Notes under the pieces: model-generated
Told to the model about the DNA's origin: nothing
Database searches by the model: none
The model's input: the letters and a program-made list of their open reading frames with translations, nothing else
Part shown: positions 1-12,108 of the stretch, piece by piece
How the letters are laid out: each line of letters starts with the position of its first letter
Position numbering within the stretch: the first letter of the stretch is position 1
Made by a program: the position numbers and the translations under genes
Assembly: GCA_965649825.1 (NCBI GenBank)
Contig: OZ287694.1
Coordinates: forward strand, 930,001-994,000
DNA length: 64,000 nucleotides
Direction: 5' to 3'
Source: Penicillus capitatus
Lineage: Eukaryota; Chlorophyta

Positions 1-3000
1 GAGTAGTCTCTGTCTAACGACGCGTCCAGTTCGCAGGTCTCCATTTCGCGCGTCGCGTCATCCAAATCCTCTTCACGGCCGCTGAAGTCACATGCCTCTC
101 GCGATACACATTGCTGAACATGTCGAGAGCAGGGCGTTCGATGCCAGTAGCCTGCATTAGGATGGATGACTTCGGTGGTGCAGTTTGCGTTCTCTGGACA
201 CGGTTGACACGTCGTTGCATCTGGATCGAAGTTGCACTGCGATCCGCTGCAAGGAACACAGAGCGTCCCGTTCTCCTGGGAAAACTCTCCCAGCTTGCAA
301 TCTCGAACTTGGACCTCGACAGTCAGCGATTCCAGTCCAGACTCGCTGAAGTTTATTTGGATCTCGTACCGGCCTGGACGCTGGAATCCTGTGATGGGCG
401 GGAAGCCCTTCCGCATCTCGTTTACTGGCATGTTGATCTCTCCAGAGAACAAATCGTTCGGAGAATGCATGGTTGCCTGGACGAATGTGTCGCCTTCGCC
501 GAGCGCAGGACTCTGTCCATACCCATCCAGGACCTCGACGAGAAGCGTTGGTAGGGAATCTCCGCTTCTGTGATTCTTGGAAACGAGTTCGTTGTTCTTT
601 ACCGGCTTCTCGGTCTTTGCTGCATCGTTGTTGCGTATGAATCCCCTGGCGGATCTGGCAGACGAGGCGATGTTTGGGCCGTATAGACCAGCCTCGTTTG
701 TGGACCACTCCGGACAGATATCCTCGGCCGATTCCAGTGCGTCCAATTCTTTTAAAACATCTGTCGCATCGATCGCTGGAGGGACTTCTGTGTCTTTGGG
801 AGAGCAAGAGTAACGAAGGACTGTTGGATCTTTCAGGAAAATGGCACCCCCTGACGTCTTTGCCTTATTCTTCGAAAACCTGCTGCCTGTTACCGCTACA
901 AAGGTGCAGGGATCATGTGAATTCGTGCAACTCTGTCGACGACGATGAGTGGCAATGTGCACTGCACCTATAACATGATGACTCTCAGGAATTGTTTGCT
1001 TCTGAATTATTCTCACACCTCCAATACTGGCATTGTTGTCGTTGAATGTGCAGTTGTTTAGCTGCAGCGCAGGAGAGCGGGGCTCGGAGGAATCAAAGGC
1101 GATTGCTCCCCCCTTTTTTCCAGCCCGGTTTTTGTCGAAGGTGCATTTAGCACATAGTAAAATGGAAGAGACATTTGCAAAAATGGCCCCACCTGCCTTC
1201 TTCGCCACGCAATTAGAAATCTCGAGCACATTAGCACTGAGAGTCGACCCAGAAAGCCAAATGCTTCCGCCATTTTTCGTTTTGGTGTTTAGAAGCGATG
1301 TTTCCAGGATAATTAACGAGTTGTTCTGATTCGCGGCAATGGACCCGCCAGCCAGATTGGCCCTATCATATTCGAGAACAGACTTCGTTAGTTGCAGGCT
1401 TGAATTCTTCATAATGATGGATCCTCCAACCGTAGCCTTGTTTCTTCGAAAAGTACTCTCATTAACACACGCTTCTGACTCCTCAAGGAAAACAGCGCCT
1501 CCCTCTTTTGTCGCTGTGTTGTTCTCCAGAACAGAATCATGGAAGTGCACTCGAGTCTTCTGATCAATGTAAAGGCAACCTCCAATGTCAGCTCTGTTGT
1601 CTCGGAAAGAAGAATTTGTCGCATTGATGGTACTCGATACTGCTCCGAACAAGCATCCACCCTTTTGTATTGCTTCATTGTTTACGACAAATCCGCTCAG
1701 GATAATCATGTCCCCTTCATGGAGACGAACGGCGCCACCTACAGTTTCCGCACGATTGGATGACATCGTTGAATTTTCAAGAACAACTCTGCTCTTTCTG
1801 TAAACACCGATTCCTCCACCCTTTGTGGCACTGTTGGATTCGATGACGCTATTTGATAACTGCATCATTGTGAAGTCTGAAACATAAAGACCCCCGCTGT
1901 CCGGAGCAGAGTTGAATTGCAAGACAGAATCGGACAGATTGAACAATGTTTCGGCTGTGCAACTGATTCCTCCTCCGAATGCATCTGCATGGTTACTGTG
2001 AATGGTCAGATTTGCGGCAGTCACGTTGCAGGTTGAAAAATCCATGCCTCCTCCCGAAACGGTGGCATTGTTCGATAGAAAGAGAGAATCCAAAATTGCG
2101 GTTTCACTTCGAAAACAAGCAAGGCCAGCTCCATGGCCTAAGTGAGCTCTGTTCTCCCTGAATACCATGTTATCGATAACGATGACAGCTAATGTGATAG
2201 TCATCCCGCCACCATAACCGGCATCATTTCGCGTTGTGGAACAGTTCTTCAGGTTGACAGTTGACTCCAGTACTGATATGCCTCCGCCGGAAAACTGTGC
2301 CGTGTTTCCAGTGAAGTGATCCTCGCTTATATTTGCCTTTCCATCTACAAGGTTCAAACCAGCACCGTATTCAGCCACATTCCTTAAGTAGTTGCATCGG
2401 TGAGACGCGACACTGGAATTCTCTGCCATTACTGCTCCTCCTGTCCCTTGAGCGGTGTTTCCTGACCAGATGATATTTTCCAGATGTGCACTGCTTTCCT
2501 CCACGATATGGGCTCCAGCGCCATCAAGAGAAGCATTGTTACCCGAGAAAACGCATCGGCTTATTGCCAGACGTTCCGAGAATATGCAGTCGAGTCCTCC
2601 ACCAGTCTTGGCGGAGTTATTGTTCACATTGCAGTTACGAAGTTCCATCTGGGGAGATGCTGAAAGGAAAATACCTCCTCCCTTGTCGAGCACAGAGTTT
2701 TCTGCGAAAGTTGTATCCACGATCTTGCTGTCCAGAACGCCATCGCAGTAAAGAGCACCTCCATTCCCTGCGCTATTCTTGGATAGAATGGATTTGCGGA
2801 CAATGAGATCTCTGGATGTGAATACATATAGACAGCCACCATCTCTAGCTGTGTTGTTGTGGCATTGTACGACAGACAGCTTTGTCGAGTTGCTCGCTGT
2901 AAGAAAGATGGCTCCTCCTTTCCCTGAGGCAGTGTTGTTGTAGAAGACAGAGGAGAACAGCTTCAGCGTTCCGTTGAAGACCAGGAGGGATCCTGCATCA

Positions 3001-4588
3001 ACTACAGCGATGTTGTCTTGAAAATGACAACGGTCGATTGTCAGATTGCCATTAAAAGCGGCGACGGCGGCACCGGTTTCCGCAGAATTGAAAGTGAAGT
3101 TGCAGCCAGACACCGCGATAGTATTGGTGGAATTCGATAAAATCGCAGCTCCAAGGAGGCGATCGAAGTTCTTATGAAATGTGCTGTTAATGACAATGAC
3201 AGCTCGGGCTCGGTCCAGCAAGAGAGCGGATTGATTGGAGGTTCTGATGTCGGTATCCCTCATCTCCAGGCTGCCTTCGACGATATGGATGACAGACAGT
3301 TCGTTCGAATGCGCTCTCAGACGATCGACTGAGGACGAAGATCCTGACGGGGACGACATAAGGGATGATGATGGCCTTCCTTCGGAGACGCGTCTGTTCC
3401 TCCTCAGCGTCAATCCTCTCAGATCGTTCTCCAGAGAGAGTCTGGCAAAGCACCGATCACGGCAGGTGTTGTCTGAGAAGGCGACGTCGATCATCTCCAA
3501 GGACGAGCAAGACGAACTGGAGAAGGAGAGACCACTGGCTCCGTCAAGCGAGTTTCGTCTGAACGCCACGTGATGGAGCCTGATCAATCCCGGAGAGCTG
3601 TCCGGCAAGCAGTCGCCGACCTCGACGATGGAGGCATCATCTCCGTCCAACGAGCAGCCCCGAAAGACGAGATTGGCCAGGAGTACACTTTGAGACCTGC
3701 AGAAGACTAACGGTCAGTCACATCGCCAATCACGCATTTGCTTTTACCTGATGTGAAAGATCCCATCCTTCGGCGGACATCTGAGTCGGACCTTTCTCTC
3801 TGCCTCCGGGAATGTACCATCAGCGAGCTCGGTTGATGTGACGTAGGAACTCAGAGTGAGATTCCAAGGCACTGTGACTCTGGCAGGCACTCGTATGTCG
3901 TCCTCGACGTCCAGAAGAACGACATCGTTCTCTCTTGTGCAGTTGACGATGGTACCAAGATCATCGGATACGCCTTCCAGTGCCGCCGAGTCCACCAACC
4001 ATGTCCTCGTCTCTTCGTCCAACAGCTCTGCTATCTCTTGTCGTGTCAGCTGACACGCCACATCTGTCCACGCCAGACACAGTTGGACTATGGTTTCAGA
4101 ACAGCTTCTCCCTTACCTTCGGTATCAGGGCCGCGGGATCTTCTCTGCGCCAAACCACGAGTAGGAGGGTGAGCCTAAGAACAGTCATGCTTAACAGATA
4201 TGATGAGAGATAAGAAATGGTTCAGGTTTTACAACATACCTTAGCTATCTGAGAGAGTCCGGCCTCCTGTCGGTTCCACTCAGGAAAACGTTCAATACGA
4301 TTTTCTAGAAAACGCGTAAATAATTAATGTCCATTTAACCGATGAGTGAAAACGCGATACACCAAACACAAAGGAACAAGGATCAAAACCTCGTCAAGCT
4401 GCCTGTAGTATTCTGACGCGACATTTAGTTGACTCACCTGGTGGAGTATGAGGCTGTGCGGAAGCGACACGCATCTCTTCTTCTTCGGCCAGGGCAATGA
4501 CTTGCGCGAATATGAGGAGAACGAAGCACAGAAATTTTGCTGCAGTACGTCCATGTGTTCTTCTTGCCGCAGAGCACATCTCTCTCAA
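1..4588 (-). CDS. PMP1: beta-helix repeat surface receptor, C-terminus beyond window
   Basis: Five complete exons (4588-4438, 4304-4240, 4174-4117, 4063-3748, 3696-1019) and the start of a sixth (967 to the left edge) form one open frame. Exon 1 encodes a signal peptide with core FLCFVLLIFAQVIALA. Exon 4 encodes an N-terminal module with a TRTWLVD motif that PMP2 shares. Exon 5 encodes many GGA/GGG-containing turns with N-x-A/S and NNxA repeats, typical of right-handed parallel beta-helices of the polymorphic-membrane-protein and pectin-lyase-like type. The last exon enters the Cys-rich region (CVPCSG, CQPCPENANC) that precedes the membrane domain in PMP2. The 58-nt third exon and its phases match PMP2 exactly. 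I infer a plasma-membrane or cell-surface protein; ligand and function are unknown. The start could be the Met at 4576. Confidence 0.8.
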
Positions 4589-6434
4589 ATCTCTCTGTCA
4601 ACTTCGTGGTCGTGCCTTGTTATGCAAAGAAAAATAAGATGCGCCGAGTATTTTCTTGTGATTTTTTGCCTCGACTTTGCTTGTCAACGTGTCTGTTTCG
4701 CACAAAGCCCAAACAAAGCTACAAGCGCGAAAGCGCATTCGACTTCAGCGTTTAAAAACTTACTTCGGATGAAGCTTCGGGTCAGCGGACGACAGACCAA
4801 ATAGTATAGAAATTGAGAGGCAGCGACGAGAGAATTGGCTGAGAGATTATGCATGCGATCAAGTCTGACGGACAAAATCTTACTTCATTTGTCGAGATCT
4901 TTTGTCGTTGAATCTGCAACAAAGCATAGTCGCTCACGACATTCCTCGGGCCACTGCGAGAATAAAGAAGAACCACGGCAAACGCATGTCTTCTTTTTTT
5001 CATGTGTATCAGTGAACGTTGTTCAGATAATGGTTACTGTCGTTATTCTCGTCTCCTATATTACCTACCCAAGCAGTGCGTGGAATGGCATCGACGCACT
5101 CATACGAGGCTGAAAAAGGCGTTCACAGAAGGTAAAGTTTTTTCCATTATCCTCTGAATTGCTTAGTTTGCCACAGCGAGGGTTTAATTTGGCTCTTTGG
5201 AATGGGTCACCGTAGAACGACCAGTAGTAAGCGACGAAACTCGACTTGGTTATACTTCGGACATATAACGCGTGGGACGTTCGGAACTTGGTTCTAGGCT
5301 CGCACTGTAGAAGTACGGGCTTCGCTTCGTTATCACGCGTAACGCGAAAACTGCACGAGAAGGCACGTGGATAGCTATCCTTGCCTCGATTTGTGTCTTG
5401 TTCACAACTCTTTGTACTGTGTCGTACTTTTTGCGTCACATCGACGTGGCGTCAACGACATCAGTTTTTCACCTAAATCCCTTTCTTTCGGGTCTGAACG
5501 TCGTTTTTCAGGACGGACGAGCATTTCTAAGGAGCTCAGTTCGTATTTCGCGTCTGGATAATTGCAACCTGTTAATCCATCTCCTATTCAGTTGCTCAAG
5601 CAGATACAATTAATAAATGGAACACTCTGTCTCTTGCGAGAATGTCCCGATAACAAAGACGAAGCGCGTAACAGAACACCTAAAAGAAGAATCCAATGTC
5701 CTGCACTGCGAAGAACGGTTCAAACAACCGACCTTCTGCGTGTTGTGAATTCTAGATATTGCCTCGAAAATTAGGGGCGCGGTTCTTTAAGAGACACTTT
5801 AGTCATGCATAGGATGCAGAAGATCCGAACATCCATTCCATCTAGAGGACTTTCTCTTCTTCCCGTATGTTGATGTTTCCATGTACTTGGCACAGGATTG
5901 TGTTAGCCGACGACGACACCGTTCGTGGCTTTGATGTGGAGATAGAAACGCGACCGCTTGTGTACACACGGCCAAACTGCACGTTTAAAAACGAGTAGCC
6001 AATCGGTCGCCTTAACCCACGTATTAAAAATACATTCTGTCTTGTTAGTTGCAAGACACGAATCGCGAGTCTTGCGCACAGAAGACGTGGTGCTCAGTCA
6101 GACACGTTATTAACCACATATTGAAGCAAGTGAAAGGAAAGGCAGCTCAAACAACAAAGGAAACTTGTGGAGTGGCTTCGCGTGTGCGAGGCCGTGTCAT
6201 CCATTGTGTGGCTCGTAGGTGATCTTCAATTTTTCATTTAACAGGCAGCTGTCTAGCAACTATGCATACGAGGCACAAACACCGCGAAGTTCACAGTAGA
6301 GAAGACACTGCCCTGAATCCCTCCCAAAAATCCCTACTACCCTGCTTCAGTATTTAAACCAACCCCTTCTATCTCTTCAAGGCATTTTCTTGATACAAAT
6401 CGCGAAGTCATTCAGAAAGGTTTCTCTTCCCGTC
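4589..6434. other. Spacer between divergent PMP1 and SecA
   Basis: This stretch of about 1.85 kb has only short ORFs on both strands. None has a signal peptide, known motif or splice continuation that I can defend. It presumably holds both 5' leaders and promoters; apart from the TATA-like element near its right end I see no RNA gene or repeat. Confidence 0.5.
6350..6360 (+). promoter_or_regulatory. TATA-like element upstream of SecA
   Basis: GTATTTAAACC lies 85 nt before the SecA start codon. A near-identical GTATTTAAGCC precedes SecC and a weaker GTATTTGAGG precedes SecB. A core-promoter role is inferred. Confidence 0.4.
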
Positions 6435-7334
6435 ATGTCGACTTTGATCACCAAACGCTATGTCTTTTGCCTCGTACGTCCCACGAATGCTGCACTCCTC
6501 AGTCTTTATATTCGACTATTCTTTTTTGTCTGTCGCAGATCGTCGTATGGTGTTTTGTTTTATGCGATGGTAAGTGTCCGAAACGTGAAAATCGTTCTCG
6601 TGTCTGAAATAATGTGTTTACGCAGCGTCGCGTGTTGTCAAGAGAAACAATGAGAGAGGCGATGATATCCGCGGAACGACACTAGAAGCCGGATCAACGG
6701 GAAGAAGACATCTTTTAGGAAACAACAGAGTGTGGCATCTCCCACCTCCTCCCGTTCGCCATCCTGCCGCTGTCGATGCCGTAGCTTCCCCTCCCATTCG
6801 ACCTCCAAGTGGTCCTCCTGCCGCTGTCGATGCCGTAGCGGAGGCGAATGTCACTGCGAAAGCTTCCCCTCCTATTCGACCTCCAAGTGGTCCTCCTGCC
6901 GCTGTCGATGCCGTAGCTTCCCCTCCCATTCGACCTCCAAGTGGTCCTCCTGCAGCTGTCGATGCCGTAGCTTCCCCTCCCATTCGACCTCCAAGTGGTC
7001 CTCCTGCCACTCGTGGAGCCAGTTTCGGTGAGTTCTTCGCCAAATGCCTCGGCAGTTCATCGGGCACTTTCTAGGGAAAGGCGATGGTTGTGTCGTTCGT
7101 TCCAATATTGGTCATTTGTGCGTCGATCCCCCATCATCCTCGACAGCGCTAAAGCAGTACGTCGATGGAGCAGGCTACGGGGACGATGTGGTCCATACGG
7201 TGAGCGTTCTCTTTACTCTGGGAGTACCTTTCAAAATTGAAACAAACGGAGTCAAATTCGTGTTGCCCAACATGCCAGTCTGTGAATCTTCCGCAAATGT
7301 AAGGAAGTCGCTCTCTACAGACACAATGTCTTGA
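6435..7334 (+). CDS. SecA: secreted Pro-rich repeat protein, family of three
   Basis: Four exons (6435-6473, 6539-6569, 6626-7027, 7075-7334) give 243 aa. A signal peptide (about residues 1-24, core CLIVVWCFVLCDA) is split by two introns, with exons of 39 and 31 nt. After a basic stretch ending GRRHLLGNN come four copies of an 18-residue Pro/Ala repeat (PAAVDAVASPPIRPPSGP), the second with an eight-residue insert. The C-terminal domain begins HLCVDP and contains LGVPFKIETNGVKF, aligned with SecB (LGVNFTIEDDGITF) and SecC (ANVPYKVEYDGISF). No known family is recognised. The Pro-rich segment suggests a wall or extracellular-matrix protein, by inference. It is divergent from PMP1, with a 1.85 kb spacer. 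Confidence 0.75.
6763..7008 (+). repeat. 54-bp coding repeat in SecA
   Basis: Four near-identical 54-bp units beginning CCTGCCGCTGTCGATGCC run in tandem. The second unit carries a 24-bp in-frame insertion. Because the unit is a multiple of three, copy-number change would keep the frame. Confidence 0.9.
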
Positions 7335-8824
7335 GAACCGTTGTCTAGGTCACGACACGTGGGTAAGATGAAGTCACGCATTCGAGCTGGACTCTTTCCA
7401 GTGTTTGGTTGGTTGGTCTTGATCGCTCGAATAGCAAACCTAACGAATGCTTACCCCTCTATATTCATGTCCCATGGTGTTTTTTGTTTTTCGGGCTTTT
7501 TCGAAGGAAAGAAAAACTTCGTCTATGATGGATGTTACATGAGATGTGCTTTTTTCCTATTTGTTGCCTTCTCTGCTTTTAGGATGCGACAACGGTCTGT
7601 GTCCTTATCACCTGTTTGGATTTAGAAACAAGCTTTGCATGGAATTAGTCGCAGAATCTGATGAACGATTCTGTGGCGTCTATTGCATTTTTGACTCTTG
7701 AAACCTTGATGATCACGAACTCGAAGAGTTATGTGATGTAAGCAAGGTCTTAGTGGGTTGGCTAAAAAGGCATAGCACGTTAGAAACCGCTCCTGCTTCT
7801 CATGCAAATCCCAAATGGCGTCTTCTTCGCTGACGTCCAACTGCACGTGCTGCAACACGACGAACGCGAATGAGGAAATCTGAGTGAGATGTACCTAAGC
7901 TATTGTCCACAGAACTGTGATCAGGTACTTTTGTTCACGAGGTTACTCATCTGAACGGATGCGATGGTATATGTCAGACCGTTGGGTGCCTCGACGATCT
8001 TAGTACAGTAAGAGACTCTGTTTTGCTTTGTCCATAAGAGGAGTACATTTTTTGGAGAGACCAACAGCAGAAAACTGGTTCCTCTTTTCAACAACATGAC
8101 TTCCAGTCTGCACGAATTCGCAGATGTCTGCTGACAACAGAGAAGCAAAGTCCATACAGACTAACGAGAGGACCTATCTGTCCAATGCAAACCTAAGTCC
8201 AGTTACTGCCTCTTGTCACCGACCGGCTATTTCCAATGGACGCGTCGAGTGAACGAGCGGCTTTGAAATCTCTGTAAAGTAACGATACAGTGTCCGTCTG
8301 CACCGCTTCGTCGCTCTGTCCGTTGCATTCCCTTGCTATTCAGGTCGAATGCAAAACGCTTTTGTGGTGCGCATTCATCGAATCGTTGTTCTTTCTGCTT
8401 AGAAACAGGCAACGTCTGTCGTACAGACCACGTTATTATTGGAGAAGTGCCCCCATCACGTTGGAGAACTACCCCTTCGCGTTAGAGAAGTGCCCCGTCG
8501 CATTGTGGACCGATCCATAGGAGAGAGGCTGAAATCTAGCGTCTCATGCTCACCGAGGCATCGACTATGCGCCGATCGGTGACGACAACTGCGTCAAAAC
8601 TCCCTCGAAGATACAGACGTCCAAGTTCCTCGAGCTTCGCACTGTACACGGTACGCAGAACACACGGTGATGATTTATCCATCGTCCGTCTTGATGGTCG
8701 GCACATTCATTTTAACAAACAAATCCCGACGGAGAACACATATGACATAGCACTTCCACAAACACACCGTTTTCACCGGTTCATCAACAAAAAAACGGAT
8801 TGGTTTCAAACTTAGGTACACCTA
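7335..8824. other. Spacer between SecA and the LRR gene
   Basis: No gene is supported. A hydrophobic ORF starting at 7368 (MKSRIRAGLFPVFGWLVLIA) could encode a signal peptide, but it has no family resemblance and no clear splice sites. A small 21-bp repeat lies near 8440-8503. The 3' ends of SecA and the LRR gene converge here. Confidence 0.4.
8437..8503. repeat. Three imperfect 21-bp direct repeats
   Basis: Three adjacent copies resemble TTGGAGAAGTGCCCC followed by six variable bases. They could be part of an unrecognised small coding region, since the unit is a multiple of three, or a minor minisatellite. Confidence 0.5.
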
Positions 8825-10381
8825 TCAACAGCCTACCCCATTGACAACCGTCACTATGTGCTTATTTGACATGCCAGGATGATGAATAGCAGTAAAGCGT
8901 TTGTAAAGTTTCGATCCTGTAAAGATTTTGAGCGCCGGGGGTCGGTGCCCCATCCCGTCGAGCACACTTGTCACCAATCGGTAGGAAATGACTGTCTCCA
9001 CCCACAAAGCATCCAAATCAAAAAGACGTGAAACAAAGTGCGGCCTTGGCAATCGACTTGTGGCAGCCAGAATAATCGATCCAAAAATACCAAGCTCCTT
9101 TAGCTCTGTCAGATGATTTAAAGTGGCGAGGCGTTCCAGAGCAAACAGTTTATGAAGAGAATTCCCCCCTTGCAGCTTGATCCCGAGAACTTGTAGTTTT
9201 CTGAGCTGCGATAGACCGACAAGAATAGAAGGTATCAAATCGTAGGGAACAGATCCGACGGTCAGTACCGTCAGATGGGGCAGTGTACCGTGGTTCAGTG
9301 AATCTTTCAAAAAACCAATAATCTCGCGAAAATTATTCAGCTTTAGGTGCATTCTCTCGAGCTGCTTCAGCGACGAGAACCAAGAAAAGTTGACCACAGT
9401 ACAAGAGACGAGATTCAATTGCGTAAGAGACGTCAGGTAATTCAGTGTAGCACTGTCGATTTTGAACTTCTTCAATTTGAGTGTCTTCAGTGGGGCAGGT
9501 CCCTGAACGAAGATATCAGCTGTGCCCCGGCGGATTCCTTGATAGTCAATTTCCAATGAATCCAACTTGGACATCAACGGCAAAAAGGCTTGAGGCTCGA
9601 CGGTTTGCCCAGGATAGACGGTAAACGAGAGGTGTTTGAGCTTGGAAATATTCGTCAAAGATTCCCAGTCAAATCCACGAGGAGCGTCAGGAAGTTGCAG
9701 AGAGACCAAGGAGGAAAGACCTCGAAGAATACTGGCATAGTACAACGACGTTTCCGTCCATCGGAGATGCAGTGTGTCTAATGATCTCAACATCGACAGA
9801 TCGTCCAGCGTCGCAGGAGTAGACAGTGTGACATCAAGAGTCTGTAACGTAGGTAGGTGCGTCATGATGGAGTACAGTTCAGCGCCGTCACATGTGATCG
9901 ACAGCGCCTTTAAAGACAGACAGGTAAGCTTCGATAGGAAGCTCTTGATACCCAAACCGCATGCGTCGATTCTGAGAGCCGTCAAACATGTGAGAGGGAC
10001 AAGGCAGTTGATATCGGCGTCGTCCAGTTCGTTTTCGCTCAGCGACAGTCTTCTCAGCGATGAGAGTTGAGCAATGATGTTGCACAACGGCTCAGAATCG
10101 TCGACCGTCCAATTGAAGTCTGTCGTGTCCAGATGTGTCATCCTTTGAAACTGAAGCAGGGAATTCGGTTTCACCGACGATAAACCGCTGCGCATGCGCG
10201 GCTGTATGGTCAGAATACTTTCGTTTAGGCGCTGCTTCCAGTGTTTATTCAGTAGTCGCAGCGAAGGACCGTCGCGTTGCCATCGTTTCGTCTTCTGCAG
10301 CTGTTCGACGACGAGGTCGATGGCAAACGCTTCAGCCGAATCCCAGACGCCTGGAAGGAGAGGCTGGACACGTCGTGGCAT
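8825..10381 (-). CDS. Leucine-rich repeat protein, possible F-box-like N-terminus
   Basis: A single uninterrupted exon encodes 518 aa from the Met at 10381; an upstream in-frame Met at 10426 would add 15 residues. The N-terminal 60 residues (LVVEQL ... LRLLNKHWKQRLNES) look F-box-like, as in plant F-box/LRR proteins. From about residue 90 onward there are repeated LxxLxxLxL segments such as LSSLRRLSLSENELD and LTCLTALRIDACGLG. The repeats are irregular and RNI-like rather than the tight plant LRR type. There is no signal peptide or membrane segment, so a cytosolic role, perhaps substrate recognition in an SCF ligase, is an inference. It is divergent from SecB across 1.7 kb. Unlike most genes nearby it lacks introns. 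Confidence 0.7.
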   Translation of the reverse strand: MPRRVQPLLPGVWDSAEAFAIDLVVEQLQKTKRWQRDGPSLRLLNKHWKQRLNESILTIQPRMRSGLSSVKPNSLLQFQRMTHLDTTDFNWTVDDSEPLCNIIAQLSSLRRLSLSENELDDADINCLVPLTCLTALRIDACGLGIKSFLSKLTCLSLKALSITCDGAELYSIMTHLPTLQTLDVTLSTPATLDDLSMLRSLDTLHLRWTETSLYYASILRGLSSLVSLQLPDAPRGFDWESLTNISKLKHLSFTVYPGQTVEPQAFLPLMSKLDSLEIDYQGIRRGTADIFVQGPAPLKTLKLKKFKIDSATLNYLTSLTQLNLVSCTVVNFSWFSSLKQLERMHLKLNNFREIIGFLKDSLNHGTLPHLTVLTVGSVPYDLIPSILVGLSQLRKLQVLGIKLQGGNSLHKLFALERLATLNHLTELKELGIFGSIILAATSRLPRPHFVSRLFDLDALWVETVISYRLVTSVLDGMGHRPPALKIFTGSKLYKRFTAIHHPGMSNKHIVTVVNGVGC

Positions 10382-10426
10382 GGTCACTAGGTCAGGATGT
10401 GACACAAATTGTATCGCAGACGGCAA

Positions 10427-12108
10427 AGCTGTCTGCGGTCAGCGACAATGCACGGTCACTTCCTTCACATGCAAAGCCTTCAGAATAATGTACAACGACT
10501 GACCACTCTGACAATGTTACTCGGTGGACAAACCGAACGCCAACTGCTTAAGTGGGTGGAATACAAACAAAAAAGGTGTCGTCGGCAGGAGAACTGCTCG
10601 ACGGCGAACACGGTTTCTTGAAAATTGAAAAGGCGAACGGACGGACTGTAGGTTTAGCAAGAAACGACCGAAAATTCAAACGGGAAAGCATTTTTGTCTA
10701 ATATAAGAGCTGTACCGGTGAATACATTGGAGAAATCGACGCCTTCTGTGCAGAAACTGAGCTACTGCCAAAATAGATGCAATAAGTGGTTTGCTCGGCA
10801 TACGACACCGGACATCAGATCAGCATTGGAACGAAGTTGCGTTGATGATGCGATTCTTTCTTTTCATTTCCATGCTCAACATGTGATCCGAATCTCAACA
10901 GAGAAGTATTGAGACAAGTCGATATCCCTTCCCTTTAGATACCAAATATAGTCAGTCGATTGCAAAGATGTGTTTCGGTGTTTCCATGGATAGCAAACGA
11001 AGTATGTGGACAGCAAGAAGAGGTGTGTCGTTTCTGAGTTCATTATCAGGATCGAGCAGATGCGATCGTGAACCTTTGTTCACCGTAACATTACACTCGA
11101 GAGGTGTGTTTTTCAACACTCTCTCCTACTTGACCACCATTCCGATGATGAACCGATGAACAAACCTTACCGCAATTCGTACTGTATCTCTTGTGAAAAG
11201 AAAAGAAATGCAGAATGAGCGAGCGACATAGAGTTACACTGACGGATGTAATTGTCCCCTAAGCAGCGGGACAGGAGCATAGATGATTCGCTTCAAGGCG
11301 AAGAATGCACAGCCAGACGCAAAGCACGTCTGGAAAGAAGGGTGTCCGGCAAAAACAGCTAATGGAACAGACGGTGAGCGACAGGACAGCTCAAAGTGCT
11401 TCATGCATCTAGGGCGGCGACACAATTTCAGAATGCTACTACTGAATTTGCTGCATCCCGTCTATCCTCTCCATTAACCCGTTGACACCCCTGCATGGTG
11501 ACCCGAACAAAGATGATCCGTGGGACATAAACAAGGACCTCGATCATCATAACGAACACAGGGCTCGAGGTATCTTTTGTGTTCTTAATTACGAGTGCTA
11601 GGCAGTGATAACTGCATCTACCAGGTGGCAAATATCTGACGGCACGAATGCCGAGAGTATCATGTTATGCTCCTACATAACTCTCAGCAGATTCATAACG
11701 CTTCCATCACGTGACCTGTACATCCTGCCACGGCAAAAAAAACCATGACAGCATCCTTAACGAGATGGTCGGAAGCAGAGAAGAACTTCAGAATCTTAGC
11801 GACATTGACGTGTAGCCTTGCAACAGACACGTTTGACGGACGTAAAGACTGGGTCGATTCACTGCCACGTGTCTCGCAGCTTAACGTTGAGCTTCGTCTA
11901 AGATGACAAGACCCTAGTAACGACCCTGCAGTACGGCTTCTTGTGAATTCATAGGTTTTTGGAATCTACGACGAATGGTGCTGCCATTTCGCGGGGTATT
12001 TGAGGATTAGCTAAACATCGCCACGTGTAATGAAAGTTTTTCGCGGCGAAAACAGCCAAAGAAGTTTATCGTCGAACGAGACGAACAAACAACCGTTCGT
12101 TCGCAGTC
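10427..12108. other. Spacer between LRR gene and SecB
   Basis: About 1.7 kb with only short ORFs that overlap on both strands and lack motifs. The TATA-like GTATTTGAGG at 11996 lies 113 nt before SecB. Nothing else can be supported. Confidence 0.4.

Noticed and set aside
157-807. 216-codon minus-strand ORF at the left edge
   Set aside because: Out of frame with the PMP1 exon, which carries the CVPCSG and CQPCPE motifs conserved in PMP2.
1-3660. Possible pseudogenisation of PMP1, because no single long closed ORF appears
   Set aside because: The correct minus frame has no stop from 3696 to the left edge; it simply lacks a stop inside the window. The only non-homologous piece is a 51-nt in-frame intron.
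4589-6434. tRNA or other structured RNA genes in the spacers
   Set aside because: I looked for T-loop strings such as GTTCGAATC with a paired acceptor stem and found none I could fold. A tRNAscan run would settle it.
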